The notes beneath the pieces were generated by a model. The model made no database searches, had not been told where the DNA came from, and saw nothing but the letters and a program-made list of their open reading frames with translations. Shown here piece by piece: positions 1 to 7,789 of a stretch of DNA of 18,831 nucleotides. The position numbers and the translations under genes are program-made. Source of the stretch: an uncultured Clostridia bacterium (GTDB lineage Bacteria > Bacillota > Clostridia > Oscillospirales > Acutalibacteraceae); assembly GCA_945988915.1 (NCBI GenBank), contig CAMFTS010000014.1:1-18831 (forward strand). The letters are read 5' to 3'. Position 1 is the first letter of the stretch, and every line of letters starts with the position of its first letter.

Positions 1-52
1 GTTAAAATATTTAAGATTAAAACTATATTTATATAACATCCGGGGTGTTATT

Positions 53-850
53 ATGGATGAAAAAATTATGAGAACAAGTATCTTTGGCGGTTTTAAAAAA
101 GAAGATGTGCTTTCTTATGTAGAGTCGTTACAAAATCAGATTGAGCAGTTAAAAACCGATATTTCCGCAAAGGAAGACGAAATTTCGGAGCTTTCTTCAA
201 GAGTTGATGAACTGACTTTACAGTGTGAGGAACTTGCACAGGTTAAAGCAGAGCTTGAAGAAAAGAATAATGAAACAGAAGCTGTTAAATCGGAAAACAG
301 TGAATTAAATGTTAGAATAAACGAGCTTACCGCTGTTGCCGAAGAATATGATAACGCTAAGCAGAAGTTTGAGAAGAATAACATCGAGCTGAAGAAAGCG
401 GAAACAAGACTTGGCGCGGCATTTCTTGACGCACGCAAGTATTCCGATGAAATTGTTGCAGTTGCAAATGAAAAAGCATACGCAACTTCAAAAGCTGTTT
501 CCGACGATATTTCTAAGCAGGCAAGCGAAATTTCGCATCTCTCTCAGGAAGTTGAAAGACTTTCAAAATCATTTACAAATTCAATGGATGAATTACGGGC
601 AAATATAGCTGTCCTTTCTCAGCGTATGGCTGCTTCGGCAAAGAATTTAAGTATTCGTCAGGATGCCGTTTTTGAACCGGATTTGAGCTTTACATTCGAT
701 TTGGATGACGATGCAAACGGGGTAATAGAAACCAACGACGGCAGCGGTCTTACATATATTCAGTATCCGCCTCACACGGATTTTAATGAAGACCTTAACA
801 TTCAACCGGATTCAAAATTCACCTTTGGGAAAAAAGAGGAACAGGCGTGA
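53..850 (+). CDS. DivIVA-domain coiled-coil protein
   Basis: The 265-residue protein begins with a DivIVA/GpsB-type N-terminus (residues about 7-40, with the motif IFGGFKKEDVLSYVESLQ). A long Glu/Lys/Ser-rich coiled coil follows from about residue 23 to 200, then an acidic, probably disordered tail. DivIVA-family proteins bind curved membrane at poles and septa and recruit division or envelope proteins; that role is inferred here. There is no signal peptide or membrane segment. The ATG at 53 has a GGTG ribosome binding site five bases upstream; an internal ATG at 71 (MRTSIFGG) lacks one. The stop overlaps the GTG start of the next gene, so the two are probably translationally coupled. The 52 bases upstream are AT-rich, with no promoter I can call confidently. 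Confidence 0.85.
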   Translation: MDEKIMRTSIFGGFKKEDVLSYVESLQNQIEQLKTDISAKEDEISELSSRVDELTLQCEELAQVKAELEEKNNETEAVKSENSELNVRINELTAVAEEYDNAKQKFEKNNIELKKAETRLGAAFLDARKYSDEIVAVANEKAYATSKAVSDDISKQASEISHLSQEVERLSKSFTNSMDELRANIAVLSQRMAASAKNLSIRQDAVFEPDLSFTFDLDDDANGVIETNDGSGLTYIQYPPHTDFNEDLNIQPDSKFTFGKKEEQA

Positions 851-1374
851 GCGAATACAGAATAAAAACCGATGAAATAAAATCAGCTGCTCAGTATTTA
901 AAGGCAGGCGATACCGTTTACCTGTCGGGTACAGTGTTTACTTCAAGAGATGCTGCTCATAAAAAAATATTCGGGCTTTTAAAAAATAATGAAAAAATAC
1001 CCTATGAAATAAACGGCGCAGTGGTATATTATGCCGGTCCTACTCCGACACCCGAGGGGCTTGCTATCGGTTCCTGCGGACCTACCACTTCAAGCCGAAT
1101 GGATGTTTACGCACCTGAAATGCTTGATATGGGGCTTTCGGCAATGGTAGGAAAAGGTCCTCGTTCTAAGGAAGTTTGTGAAGCAATCATCCGTAACTCA
1201 GCAGTATATTTTTGCGCTATCGGAGGAGCAGGAGCTTTGGCTTCTAAATGTATTACTGAATGTGAAGTAATTGCTTTTGAAGAGCTTGGATGCGAGTCTG
1301 TAAAAAGACTTGAGTTTTGTGATTTCCCTCTGACTGTTGCTATTGATTCGCATGGCGGTAATTTGTTTGAATAA
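847..1374 (+). CDS. Class I (Fe-S) fumarate hydratase beta-subunit / C-terminal domain protein
   Basis: This 175-residue protein matches the C-terminal swivelling domain of oxygen-sensitive class I fumarases and L-tartrate dehydratase beta subunits. Visible family signatures are SGTVFTSRDAAHKK (about residues 27-40), YYAGPTPTPEG, GSCGPTTSSRMD and GKGPRS. In two-subunit enzymes this chain pairs with an alpha subunit carrying the 4Fe-4S cluster and interconverts fumarate and malate in the cytoplasm. The alpha partner is not in the window and could lie just upstream. Translation starts at a GTG overlapping the previous stop (GTGA), with AGAGGA about six bases before it. The length is close to that usual for the beta subunit. 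TtdB-like tartrate dehydratase is the main alternative; sequence alone does not separate the two. Confidence 0.85.
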   Translation: MSEYRIKTDEIKSAAQYLKAGDTVYLSGTVFTSRDAAHKKIFGLLKNNEKIPYEINGAVVYYAGPTPTPEGLAIGSCGPTTSSRMDVYAPEMLDMGLSAMVGKGPRSKEVCEAIIRNSAVYFCAIGGAGALASKCITECEVIAFEELGCESVKRLEFCDFPLTVAIDSHGGNLFE

Positions 1375-1397
1375 TACTTGGAGAATGACATCTTAAA

Positions 1398-3851
1398 ATG
1401 GAAAAAAACAGTTTTGTAGATTTAAGAAGACAGATAATTGAAAATGAATTTAAAAGAATGAACGATATGCAAAAGAAAGCGGTCTTTAATACAAAAGGGC
1501 CGCTTTTAATTCTTGCAGGTGCCGGTTCGGGTAAAACAACAGTCGTTGTAAACAGAATTGCAAACATCGTTAAATTCGGAAATGCTTATAATTCGGAGTG
1601 GTTTGAGCGAACTCCTGACGAGCGCGATTTTATCAATATGCAGCGTTATCTTGCAGGCGACCGTTCGGTATATCCTGAAATTGCCGATGTGCTTTCTGTT
1701 GATGCGGTAAAGCCATGGCAGATTCTTGCAATTACATTTACCAATAAAGCGGCAAACGAGCTTAAAGAAAGACTTTCGGTTATGCTCGGCGAAAAAGCGG
1801 AGGAAATATGGGCAAGCACATTCCATTCAAGCTGTGTCAGAATTCTTAGACGCGACGGTGAGAGAATAGGATTTTCAAAGCATTTTACAATTTATGATAC
1901 CGATGACAGCAAGCGAGTTATCAAGGAAGTTCAAAAGCTTTTAAATATTGAAGACAGATTTTTATCTCATAAAACCATTATGAATGAAATAAGCCGTGCG
2001 AAAGATTCTTTGATTTCACCTGAGGAATACTGCGAAAACAATCAAAGTGATTTAAGACTTTCAAAGATAGGCGAGTGCTATAAGAAATATCAAAAAATGC
2101 TTTATGACGCCGATGCAATGGATTTTGACGACATCATAGTCAATACTGTCAGACTTTTTGAAGAATGTCCGGAAGTACTTGAGTATTATCAGCGCAGATT
2201 CCGTCACATAATGGTTGACGAATATCAGGATACAAACTATGCTCAGTACAAACTAACATCAATGCTTGCCGACGGATACAAAAATATCTGCGTAGTAGGT
2301 GATGATGACCAGAGCATTTACCGGTTCAGAGGCGCAACCATTGAAAATATTTTAAAATTTGAAATGCGCTATGAAAATGCCTCTGTAATAAGACTTGAAC
2401 AGAATTACCGTTCAACACAGAATATTCTTGATGCCGCAAACGCAGTTATTTCACATAATTCTGAGCGAAAAGGAAAAAATTTGTGGACTGCAAACGGAGA
2501 AGGGGAAAAAGTTCGTTGGCACACCTTAAACGATGAAACCGACGAAGGAAAATACATAGCTAAAAAGATAAACGATTTTGCTGCCGACGGTTATACATAC
2601 AGCGATATTGCGGTTCTTTACAGAATGAATGCTATGTCCAACTCGATTGAACACTCACTTGTACGCAGCGGTATTCCGTACAGAATTATCGGCGGTCATA
2701 AATTCTATGATCGTATGGAAATTAAAGATGCGATGGCATATTTAAGTGTAATAAATAATACGGCAGATAAGGTTAGATTGCAGCGTATTATTAACACACC
2801 GAAAAGGGGCATTGGCGATACTACAGTTGGTTATGCTTCACAGATTGCAGATACACTCGGCATTTCTCTGTATGAGGTGCTTAAAACAGCAGATGAATAT
2901 GAAATCCTTAAGAGAAGTGCTAACAAACTGCGTATGTTTACAGATATGATTGACGAGCTGATTGAGTTTTCCGAGACCTGTGAACTTCCCGAAATATTAA
3001 ATAAAGTGCTTGAAAAAACAGAATATATTGAATCGTTAAAGTCCGAGCCTGAAAAATTTGACGACAGAGTAGCCAATCTGAATGAGTTAAGCGCCAACCT
3101 TACAAGATATAAAGAAGAAAATCCTGACGGCACTCTCGGAGATTTTCTTGAAGAGGTCGCTTTGATGACAGATATTGATAACTATAATGCAGATGCCGAT
3201 GCGGTTGTGTTGATGACATTACATTCTGCAAAGGGTCTTGAATTCCCTGTAGTTTTCATTCCCGGAATGGAAGAGGGTATTTTCCCGGGAATGCAGAGTA
3301 TGTATATTGAATCGGAAGTTGAAGAGGAAAGGCGCCTTTTCTATGTCGGAATCACAAGAGCCAAGAAGGAGCTGTTTTTAACCAACGCGAAAACGCGAAT
3401 GATGTTCGGTTCTACTAATTATTACAGACCGTCGAGATTCCTTGAGGAAATTCCGGAAAAATTGCTCGTTCACACAAACGAAACATCATTCGGAAATTAT
3501 TCCGGAAACAGTTACAGATTCCAAGGCTCCGATTCTTCTGCTCGGTCATATTCCGCAAAAAGAACGGATAAATCGGAATACTCAGCGTCATATTCAGCTG
3601 ATTTTGATAATTCTTCATCAGAATATGTTGCAAAAAAAGAACTCAACAGCTTTGCCGACAGAATTAAAAAGCCCTCGGCAGCCGCAACTTTTGACTATAA
3701 ACCGGGTGATGCTGTAAGTCATAGAGTTTTCGGCGAAGGTGTAATTACTTCAACTCAGGCCATGGGTAATGATATGCTAATTGAAATTGCTTTCAATAAA
3801 GTCGGTACAAAGAAGCTTATGGCTAAAATGGCAAACCTTAAAAAGCTTTAA
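1398..3851 (+). CDS. pcrA: ATP-dependent DNA helicase, PcrA/UvrD type (SF1A)
   Basis: This 817-residue superfamily 1A 3'-5' helicase acts in DNA repair and clearance of replication/transcription conflicts. The full motif set is present: Q-motif glutamine (Q25), Walker A GAGSGKTT (41-48), motif Ia AITFTNKAANE (111-121), motif II VDEYQDTN (273-280), motif III GDDDQSIYRFRGA (301-313), motif IV near QNYRST, motif V LHSAKGLEFPVVF and motif VI RRLFYVGITRAKK. A Ser/Tyr-rich linker leads to a C-terminal Tudor-like segment (GDAVSHRVFGEGVI), the part of PcrA known to contact RNA polymerase. An insert of roughly 45 residues (about 61-106) sits between motifs I and Ia. The ATG at 1398 lies 14 bases after GGAG. 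It is probably co-transcribed with the fumarase-type gene 23 bases upstream. Confidence 0.95.
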   Translation: MEKNSFVDLRRQIIENEFKRMNDMQKKAVFNTKGPLLILAGAGSGKTTVVVNRIANIVKFGNAYNSEWFERTPDERDFINMQRYLAGDRSVYPEIADVLSVDAVKPWQILAITFTNKAANELKERLSVMLGEKAEEIWASTFHSSCVRILRRDGERIGFSKHFTIYDTDDSKRVIKEVQKLLNIEDRFLSHKTIMNEISRAKDSLISPEEYCENNQSDLRLSKIGECYKKYQKMLYDADAMDFDDIIVNTVRLFEECPEVLEYYQRRFRHIMVDEYQDTNYAQYKLTSMLADGYKNICVVGDDDQSIYRFRGATIENILKFEMRYENASVIRLEQNYRSTQNILDAANAVISHNSERKGKNLWTANGEGEKVRWHTLNDETDEGKYIAKKINDFAADGYTYSDIAVLYRMNAMSNSIEHSLVRSGIPYRIIGGHKFYDRMEIKDAMAYLSVINNTADKVRLQRIINTPKRGIGDTTVGYASQIADTLGISLYEVLKTADEYEILKRSANKLRMFTDMIDELIEFSETCELPEILNKVLEKTEYIESLKSEPEKFDDRVANLNELSANLTRYKEENPDGTLGDFLEEVALMTDIDNYNADADAVVLMTLHSAKGLEFPVVFIPGMEEGIFPGMQSMYIESEVEEERRLFYVGITRAKKELFLTNAKTRMMFGSTNYYRPSRFLEEIPEKLLVHTNETSFGNYSGNSYRFQGSDSSARSYSAKRTDKSEYSASYSADFDNSSSEYVAKKELNSFADRIKKPSAAATFDYKPGDAVSHRVFGEGVITSTQAMGNDMLIEIAFNKVGTKKLMAKMANLKKL

Positions 3852-3859
3852 ACAACATC

Positions 3860-3889
3860 AAAAAAGTTCCCTTTTACGGGAACTTTTTT
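3860..3889. terminator. Bidirectional rho-independent terminator
   Basis: A perfect 12-bp stem (AAAAAAGTTCCC with GGGAACTTTTTT) closes a 6-base loop. The A-run and T-run ends let it terminate in both directions. It sits between the convergent pcrA (ends 3851) and the rodA-like gene (ends 3892). Confidence 0.93.
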
Positions 3890-3891
3890 AA

Positions 3892-5070
3892 TCAGTTATT
3901 GAAATTTTCAAAATGATTATAGAGCTTTAAGTTGTTTGCTCCGGGGTCGCAATTGTGTCGGTAAATGCTTAGAACCAAACCTATACCTAAATAAATACAA
4001 AGATTTGAAGAACCGCCTGAACTGAAAAACGGAAGTGTAATTCCGACAACAGGGAGAAGCATAAGGCACATACCTATATTGATAAGCATTTGACCCGCTA
4101 TCATTGCCGCCATTCCGCAGCAGATTAAATTAGTTGAATGTTCAAGTGATTTTTTACCTGTTGAAATTATTCTTAATGTGATAAGAACAAGAGTCAGCAA
4201 AGCTACTATACAGCCGACAAAGCCTAACTCCTCACCGATTACGGCAAAAATCATATCGTTTTGACCTTCCGGTATAACACCTGCCTGTGTGTATGCACCG
4301 TGAAAAAGACCTTGTCCCGTAAATCCACCCGTACCTATTGCATTTATACCGTATTTTTGCTGATAAATAATATTGGGATAAAGCTCGGGATAGATTAACG
4401 CTAAGAATCTGTCTTTTTGCAACTGCTTTAAGCCGTATGTCCAGACTAAAGGGGAGGCTGCTGCAACAAAAGCAATTCCGCCGACAAAATATCCCCAATG
4501 AACACCGGCCGCATAGAGCATAACACCTGCAATTACAATGAAAACAAGAGAAGAACCCATATCACCTGTAACTGCAACAAGCCCAATGGGAATCATCGCG
4601 TGAATACCAAGCTGTAATATTGAAAAAAAGTTATTGATCTTGTATTTTAATTTTTCTAAATGAACGCTGAAAGTTATTATAAACCCTACCTTAACAAGCT
4701 CAGAAGGCTGAAAGCTTACAGGACCGAATTTAAGCCAGGTATGAACATCGGGTCGTGATAAAGGTCCTGTACCCCATTTAAAAAGAACAAGCATTATTCC
4801 GATACAGACTATCGCGATTAACGGCCATAGTTTTGTGAAAATCTGATAGTCAAAGGCAGAAATAATGACAGACAGTATAACGCCTAAGCCTACGGCGGCA
4901 ATCATTACTATAAATTCTCTTGAAAATGATGAGCTTTCACCGACAGTAGTGTACCGTGTGGCACTGTTAACCATAATCAGACCGAAAACCGATGCAAACA
5001 GGCATAAAGTGAAAAGGTATAAATCCGTTTCTTTAATAAAGTTTAAAACAGGATTGTTTTTTCTCTTCAT
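3892..5070 (-). CDS. rodA: SEDS-family peptidoglycan glycosyltransferase, RodA-like (RodA/FtsW/SpoVE)
   Basis: The 392-residue polytopic membrane protein belongs to the SEDS family, which polymerises lipid II into glycan strands together with a class B PBP. Visible motifs are HTWLKFGPVSFQPSEL (family HxWI...FQPSE region), GINAIGTGGFTGQGLF, PEGQNDMIFAVIGEELG and the C-terminal LPFFSSGGSSNL. The Asp in QNDMIF (residue 272) matches the essential catalytic aspartate of RodA/FtsW. I chose the ATG at 5070 because AGGTG lies about six bases upstream; a TTG at 5088 would place that ribosome binding site inside the gene. The PEGQNDMIF motif and lone position, away from division genes, lean to RodA over FtsW or SpoVE, but no mreBCD or PBP neighbour confirms it. 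Confidence 0.9.
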   Translation of the reverse strand: MKRKNNPVLNFIKETDLYLFTLCLFASVFGLIMVNSATRYTTVGESSSFSREFIVMIAAVGLGVILSVIISAFDYQIFTKLWPLIAIVCIGIMLVLFKWGTGPLSRPDVHTWLKFGPVSFQPSELVKVGFIITFSVHLEKLKYKINNFFSILQLGIHAMIPIGLVAVTGDMGSSLVFIVIAGVMLYAAGVHWGYFVGGIAFVAAASPLVWTYGLKQLQKDRFLALIYPELYPNIIYQQKYGINAIGTGGFTGQGLFHGAYTQAGVIPEGQNDMIFAVIGEELGFVGCIVALLTLVLITLRIISTGKKSLEHSTNLICCGMAAMIAGQMLINIGMCLMLLPVVGITLPFFSSGGSSNLCIYLGIGLVLSIYRHNCDPGANNLKLYNHFENFNN

Positions 5071-5094
5071 CTTATCACCTCGTTTCAATTAAAT

Positions 5095-5123
5095 ATTATA
5101 TTATGTTATTAAACTAATTTCAA
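5095..5123 (-). promoter_or_regulatory. Sigma-A promoter of the rodA-like gene
   Basis: On the minus strand TTGAAA (5123-5118) is followed by 17 bases and a perfect TATAAT (5100-5095). The predicted leader of about 18 bases contains the GAGGTG ribosome binding site and leads directly to the ATG at 5070. Confidence 0.85.
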
Positions 5124-5133
5124 GTGAAAACTA

Positions 5134-5162
5134 TTTACGCAAGCAATTTTTAGTGTTACAAT
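5134..5162 (+). promoter_or_regulatory. Possible promoter of the tsaE-tsaB-rpiB operon
   Basis: TTTACG (5134-5139), 17 bases, then TACAAT (5157-5162). The spacing is ideal, but transcription would begin near 5169, only about nine bases before the tsaE ATG and inside its AAGGGTG ribosome binding site. Either the leader is extremely short or the true promoter is elsewhere in 5089-5160. Confidence 0.4.
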
Positions 5163-5177
5163 GTTAAGGGTGATTAA

Positions 5178-5609
5178 ATGCAGGTTTTTAATTCAAACAG
5201 TTATGAACAAACTGTTTCAATAGGTGAGAGGCTCGGAAGCAAGCTGAGGGGTGGCAGGGTAGTTGCGTTCTTCGGCGGCTTAGGTATGGGAAAAACTGCA
5301 TTTACCACAGGCGTTGCAAAGGGAATGGGCATTAATTGTGATGTTTCGAGTCCGACATTTGCAATCGTAAATGTTTACGGTAGGAATTCTGAGCTTTGTC
5401 ATTTTGATATGTACCGTGTTTCGTCTTGGGATGATTTATATTCAACAGGTTATTTTGACTATATTGATATGGGTAGTGTTCTTTGTGTTGAATGGAGTGA
5501 AAATATAGAGAACGCATTGCCTGCTGATGCTATTCGAATCAGCATTGAAAAAGGCGAACAGGACAATGACAGAGTTATTAAAATAGACGGATGTGATTTT
5601 GAAATATGA
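5178..5609 (+). CDS. tsaE: tRNA threonylcarbamoyladenosine biosynthesis ATPase TsaE
   Basis: TsaE is the P-loop ATPase that works with TsaB and TsaD to build t6A at position 37 of ANN-decoding tRNAs in the cytoplasm. The 143-residue length is normal. Motifs: Walker A GGLGMGKT (33-40), VSSPTFAIVNVY (56-67), HFDMYR (75-80) and CVEWSEN (103-109), whose Glu-Trp pair is a family hallmark. The ATG at 5178 is preceded by AAGGGTG. The last four bases overlap the start of tsaB (ATGA), the usual tsaE-tsaB coupling. No tsaD gene is in the window. Confidence 0.95.
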   Translation: MQVFNSNSYEQTVSIGERLGSKLRGGRVVAFFGGLGMGKTAFTTGVAKGMGINCDVSSPTFAIVNVYGRNSELCHFDMYRVSSWDDLYSTGYFDYIDMGSVLCVEWSENIENALPADAIRISIEKGEQDNDRVIKIDGCDFEI

Positions 5610-6304
5610 AGGTTTTAGCTATTGAGTGTTCTTCACTTTCAGCCGGAGTTGCCGTTACGGAGGACTCAAAGGTTTTAGGCGAAAGCTTTGTGAATGTAGG
5701 CTTGACGCACAGTCAAACGCTTATGCCTATGGTTGAGGGTGTATTAAAATCAACAGCGACTGATATTAAGGGAATAGATGTTTTGTCAGTGTCGGCAGGA
5801 CCCGGTTCATTTACGGGTGTACGAATAGGTGTTTCTGCTTTGAAAGGATTAGCGTATTCACAGGACAAACCTTGCTATGCGGTTTCTTCACTTGAGAGTA
5901 TTGCTTATCCGTTCAAATCCTTTGACGGAGTGGTTTGTTCCGTAATGGATGCGCGCTGTAATCAGGTTTATACGGCTTTCTTTGAAAACGGCAAAAGAAT
6001 TTCAGACGACGATGCAGTTTTAATCAATGATTTAAAAGAAAAAATTGTCGCTCTGAATAAGAAAGTTCTTCTTGCAGGCGATGCTGTAAACTTGGTTTAC
6101 AATAAGCTGAAAGATGAAATAGATAATATTTATCTACCGTCTTCGCAGATGCAGTATGCACATGCCTCAAGCGTGGCTTTGCTGACTTTTGAAAAGCTTT
6201 CTTCAGGAGAGAAAACAGTAAATTCAAAAGAACTTTTACCGGTGTATCTAAGGCTTCCTCAGGCACAGAGGGAGTTAAACAATAAAAAACTAAAAGGAGA
6301 ATGA
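5606..6304 (+). CDS. tsaB: tRNA threonylcarbamoyladenosine biosynthesis protein TsaB
   Basis: This 232-residue ASKHA-fold protein, the partner of TsaD, starts with MKVLAIECSS and carries SAGPGSFTGVRIG (about 63-75) and the THSQTLMP segment typical of TsaB/YeaZ. TsaB lacks transferase activity itself and scaffolds TsaD and TsaE. It overlaps tsaE by four bases and ends three bases before rpiB, so the three genes form one operon. The rimI gene that often follows tsaB is absent, with rpiB in its place. Confidence 0.93.
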   Translation: MKVLAIECSSLSAGVAVTEDSKVLGESFVNVGLTHSQTLMPMVEGVLKSTATDIKGIDVLSVSAGPGSFTGVRIGVSALKGLAYSQDKPCYAVSSLESIAYPFKSFDGVVCSVMDARCNQVYTAFFENGKRISDDDAVLINDLKEKIVALNKKVLLAGDAVNLVYNKLKDEIDNIYLPSSQMQYAHASSVALLTFEKLSSGEKTVNSKELLPVYLRLPQAQRELNNKKLKGE

Positions 6305-6307
6305 AAA

Positions 6308-6751
6308 ATGCTTTATTTAGGTGCTGACCACGGGGGTTATGAATTAAAGAAATCCATCATTGCTTATCTTGAAGAAAAGGGTGTTGAATATGTTGACTGT
6401 GGGACAAATTCGCCTGATTCGGTAGATTATGCACTCATCGCCAAAAAGACCTGCGACGAAATTGTCAAAAGCGATGAGAATATGGGCATTCTTTGCTGCG
6501 GTACGGGTATAGGTATTTCAATGGCTGCAAACAAGGTAAACGGAATCAGAGCGGCTTGCTGTTCGGATTATTTCAGCGCAAAATACACCCGACTTCACAA
6601 CAACGCAAATGTTCTTTGTATGGGCGGCAGAGTGGTAGGTCCGGGACTTGCTGTTGAATTAGTTGATGTTTTCCTGAACACAGGCTTTGAGGGCGGCAGG
6701 CATCAAAGAAGAATAGACCAACTTACAGATATTGAAAATTCGCAGAAATAA
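6308..6751 (+). CDS. rpiB: Ribose-5-phosphate isomerase B
   Basis: RpiB interconverts ribose-5-phosphate and ribulose-5-phosphate in the non-oxidative pentose phosphate pathway. The 147-residue protein shows all RpiB/LacAB signatures: GADHGG (5-10), the active-site Cys in CCGTGIG (Cys64), the HNNAN segment with His97, GGRVVGPG and GGRHQRRI. A strong AAGGAG (6294-6299) lies eight bases before the ATG, and the gap to tsaB is three bases. A galactose-6-phosphate isomerase (LacA/B) role is less likely because a lone RpiB-length chain with the catalytic Cys is present. Confidence 0.95.
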   Translation: MLYLGADHGGYELKKSIIAYLEEKGVEYVDCGTNSPDSVDYALIAKKTCDEIVKSDENMGILCCGTGIGISMAANKVNGIRAACCSDYFSAKYTRLHNNANVLCMGGRVVGPGLAVELVDVFLNTGFEGGRHQRRIDQLTDIENSQK

Positions 6752-6752
6752 C

Positions 6753-6781
6753 TTGTTTTTTGTTGAACACTGTTATATAAT
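6753..6781 (+). promoter_or_regulatory. Sigma-A promoter of upp
   Basis: TTGTTT (6753-6758), 17 bases, then a perfect TATAAT (6776-6781). It begins two bases after the rpiB stop and leaves a leader of about 30 bases. I see no PyrR-type hairpin or riboswitch in that leader. Confidence 0.8.
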
Positions 6782-6817
6782 ATTTTATGGACTTTGTGAA
6801 AATTTGGGGGTATTATA

Positions 6818-7447
6818 ATGGCAAACGTTACAATTACAAATCATCCGTTAATTCAGCATAAGCTCAGCATTTTAAGAGATAAAAATACAGGCTCAAAAGA
6901 GTTTAGAGCTCTTATTTCTGAAATTGCAACTCTGCTTTGCTATGAAGCAACAAGAGATCTTCCTCTTGAAGAGGTCGAAGTTGAAACTCCCGTTGCAGTG
7001 GCAAAAACAAAGGTAATTTCAGGTAAGAAACTTGCATTTGTTCCTATCCTGAGAGCCGGAACGGGTATGCTTGACGGTGTTCTCTCACTTGTTCCGTCAG
7101 CAAAGGTAGGTCATATCGGTATGTACCGTGATCCCGAAACAGCTCTTCCGATTCCTTATTACTGCAAATTGCCAGCAGATATTTCACAGCGTGAGGTATT
7201 TGTTGTTGATCCGATGCTTGCCACAGGCGGTTCAGCTATTGACGCTATCAATCAGATTAAGGAATACAAGCCGAAATCTATAAAGTTTATGTGCATAATT
7301 GCAGCTCCTGAAGGAATTAAAGCACTTACTGACGCACATCCTGATGTAGATATTTTCTGTGCGGCTTGCGATGAATGTCTTAACGATCATAAATATATCG
7401 TTCCGGGACTTGGTGATGCAGGCGACAGAATTTTCGGTACAAAATAA
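6818..7447 (+). CDS. upp: Uracil phosphoribosyltransferase
   Basis: Upp converts uracil and PRPP to UMP in pyrimidine salvage. The 209-residue length is the family norm. The PRPP-binding loop is DPMLATGGSA (131-140), and the uracil-binding C-terminal stretch YIVPGLGDAGDRIFGT (193-208) is complete. ILRAGTGM (78-85) is the other conserved block. The ATG at 6818 follows a G-rich TGGGGGT ribosome binding site. The gene has its own promoter, and its transcript likely ends in the hairpin at 7472-7514. Confidence 0.97.
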   Translation: MANVTITNHPLIQHKLSILRDKNTGSKEFRALISEIATLLCYEATRDLPLEEVEVETPVAVAKTKVISGKKLAFVPILRAGTGMLDGVLSLVPSAKVGHIGMYRDPETALPIPYYCKLPADISQREVFVVDPMLATGGSAIDAINQIKEYKPKSIKFMCIIAAPEGIKALTDAHPDVDIFCAACDECLNDHKYIVPGLGDAGDRIFGTK

Positions 7448-7471
7448 TTTTTTTAACAGAGTTATAAAAGT

Positions 7472-7520
7472 AAACCTCTTTAACATATCTTTTAGTGATA
7501 TGTTAAGGAGGTTTTTATTT
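7472..7520 (+). terminator. upp terminator hairpin that also encloses the spoIIID ribosome binding site
   Basis: An 18-bp stem (7472-7489 with 7497-7514, one G-U wobble) closes a 7-base loop, and the T-rich run TTTTTATTTT follows. It is placed and shaped as the terminator of upp. The 3' arm contains AAGGAGG (7505-7511), the only plausible ribosome binding site for the TTG start of spoIIID at 7520, so in a read-through transcript that site is base-paired. Confidence 0.85.
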
Positions 7521-7789
7521 TGGATTATATTTTAGAAGAAAGAGCGACAAGGCTCGGTGAATACATAGTAGAAAACAATGCAACCGTAAGAGCAGCTGCA
7601 AAAGAATTCGGAATAAGCAAAAGCACAGTTCATACCGATGTATCGGAAAGGTTAAAAAAAATAAACCCTTCATTATATAAAAGCGTCAGAAAAGTGCTTG
7701 ATTTTAACAAAGCGGAAAGGCATTTCAGAGGCGGAATTGCGACAAGAGAAAAATATAAAAGCTTGAAAAAAGAAGACTCTGCCAATTAG
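7520..7789 (+). CDS. spoIIID: Stage III sporulation transcriptional regulator SpoIIID
   Basis: SpoIIID is a mother-cell DNA-binding regulator that activates and represses sigma-E and sigma-K dependent genes. The 89-residue protein matches the family end to end: ERATRLGEYIVENNATVR, an HTH at about 22-43 (AAKEFGISKSTVHTDV), the NPSLY segment and the basic C-terminal HFRGGIATREKYK. Translation starts at TTG 7520, eight bases after a perfect AAGGAGG; no ATG is available at the right place. That ribosome binding site lies inside the 3' arm of the upstream hairpin. The stop overlaps the stop of the convergent DUF4363 gene by four bases, with no terminator between them. Confidence 0.95.
   Translation: MDYILEERATRLGEYIVENNATVRAAAKEFGISKSTVHTDVSERLKKINPSLYKSVRKVLDFNKAERHFRGGIATREKYKSLKKEDSAN

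Noticed and set aside
1..52. Promoter before the DivIVA-type gene (TTAAGA and TATAAC)
   Set aside because: The spacing is about 15 bases and the region is uniformly AT-rich; the start of this operon may lie outside the window.
5071..5088. TTG start for the rodA-like gene at 5088, adding six residues
   Set aside because: It would translate through the AGGTG ribosome binding site that clearly serves the ATG at 5070.
6782..6817. PyrR-binding attenuator or riboswitch in the upp leader
   Set aside because: The leader is only about 30 bases and holds no hairpin pair or conserved binding-loop motif.
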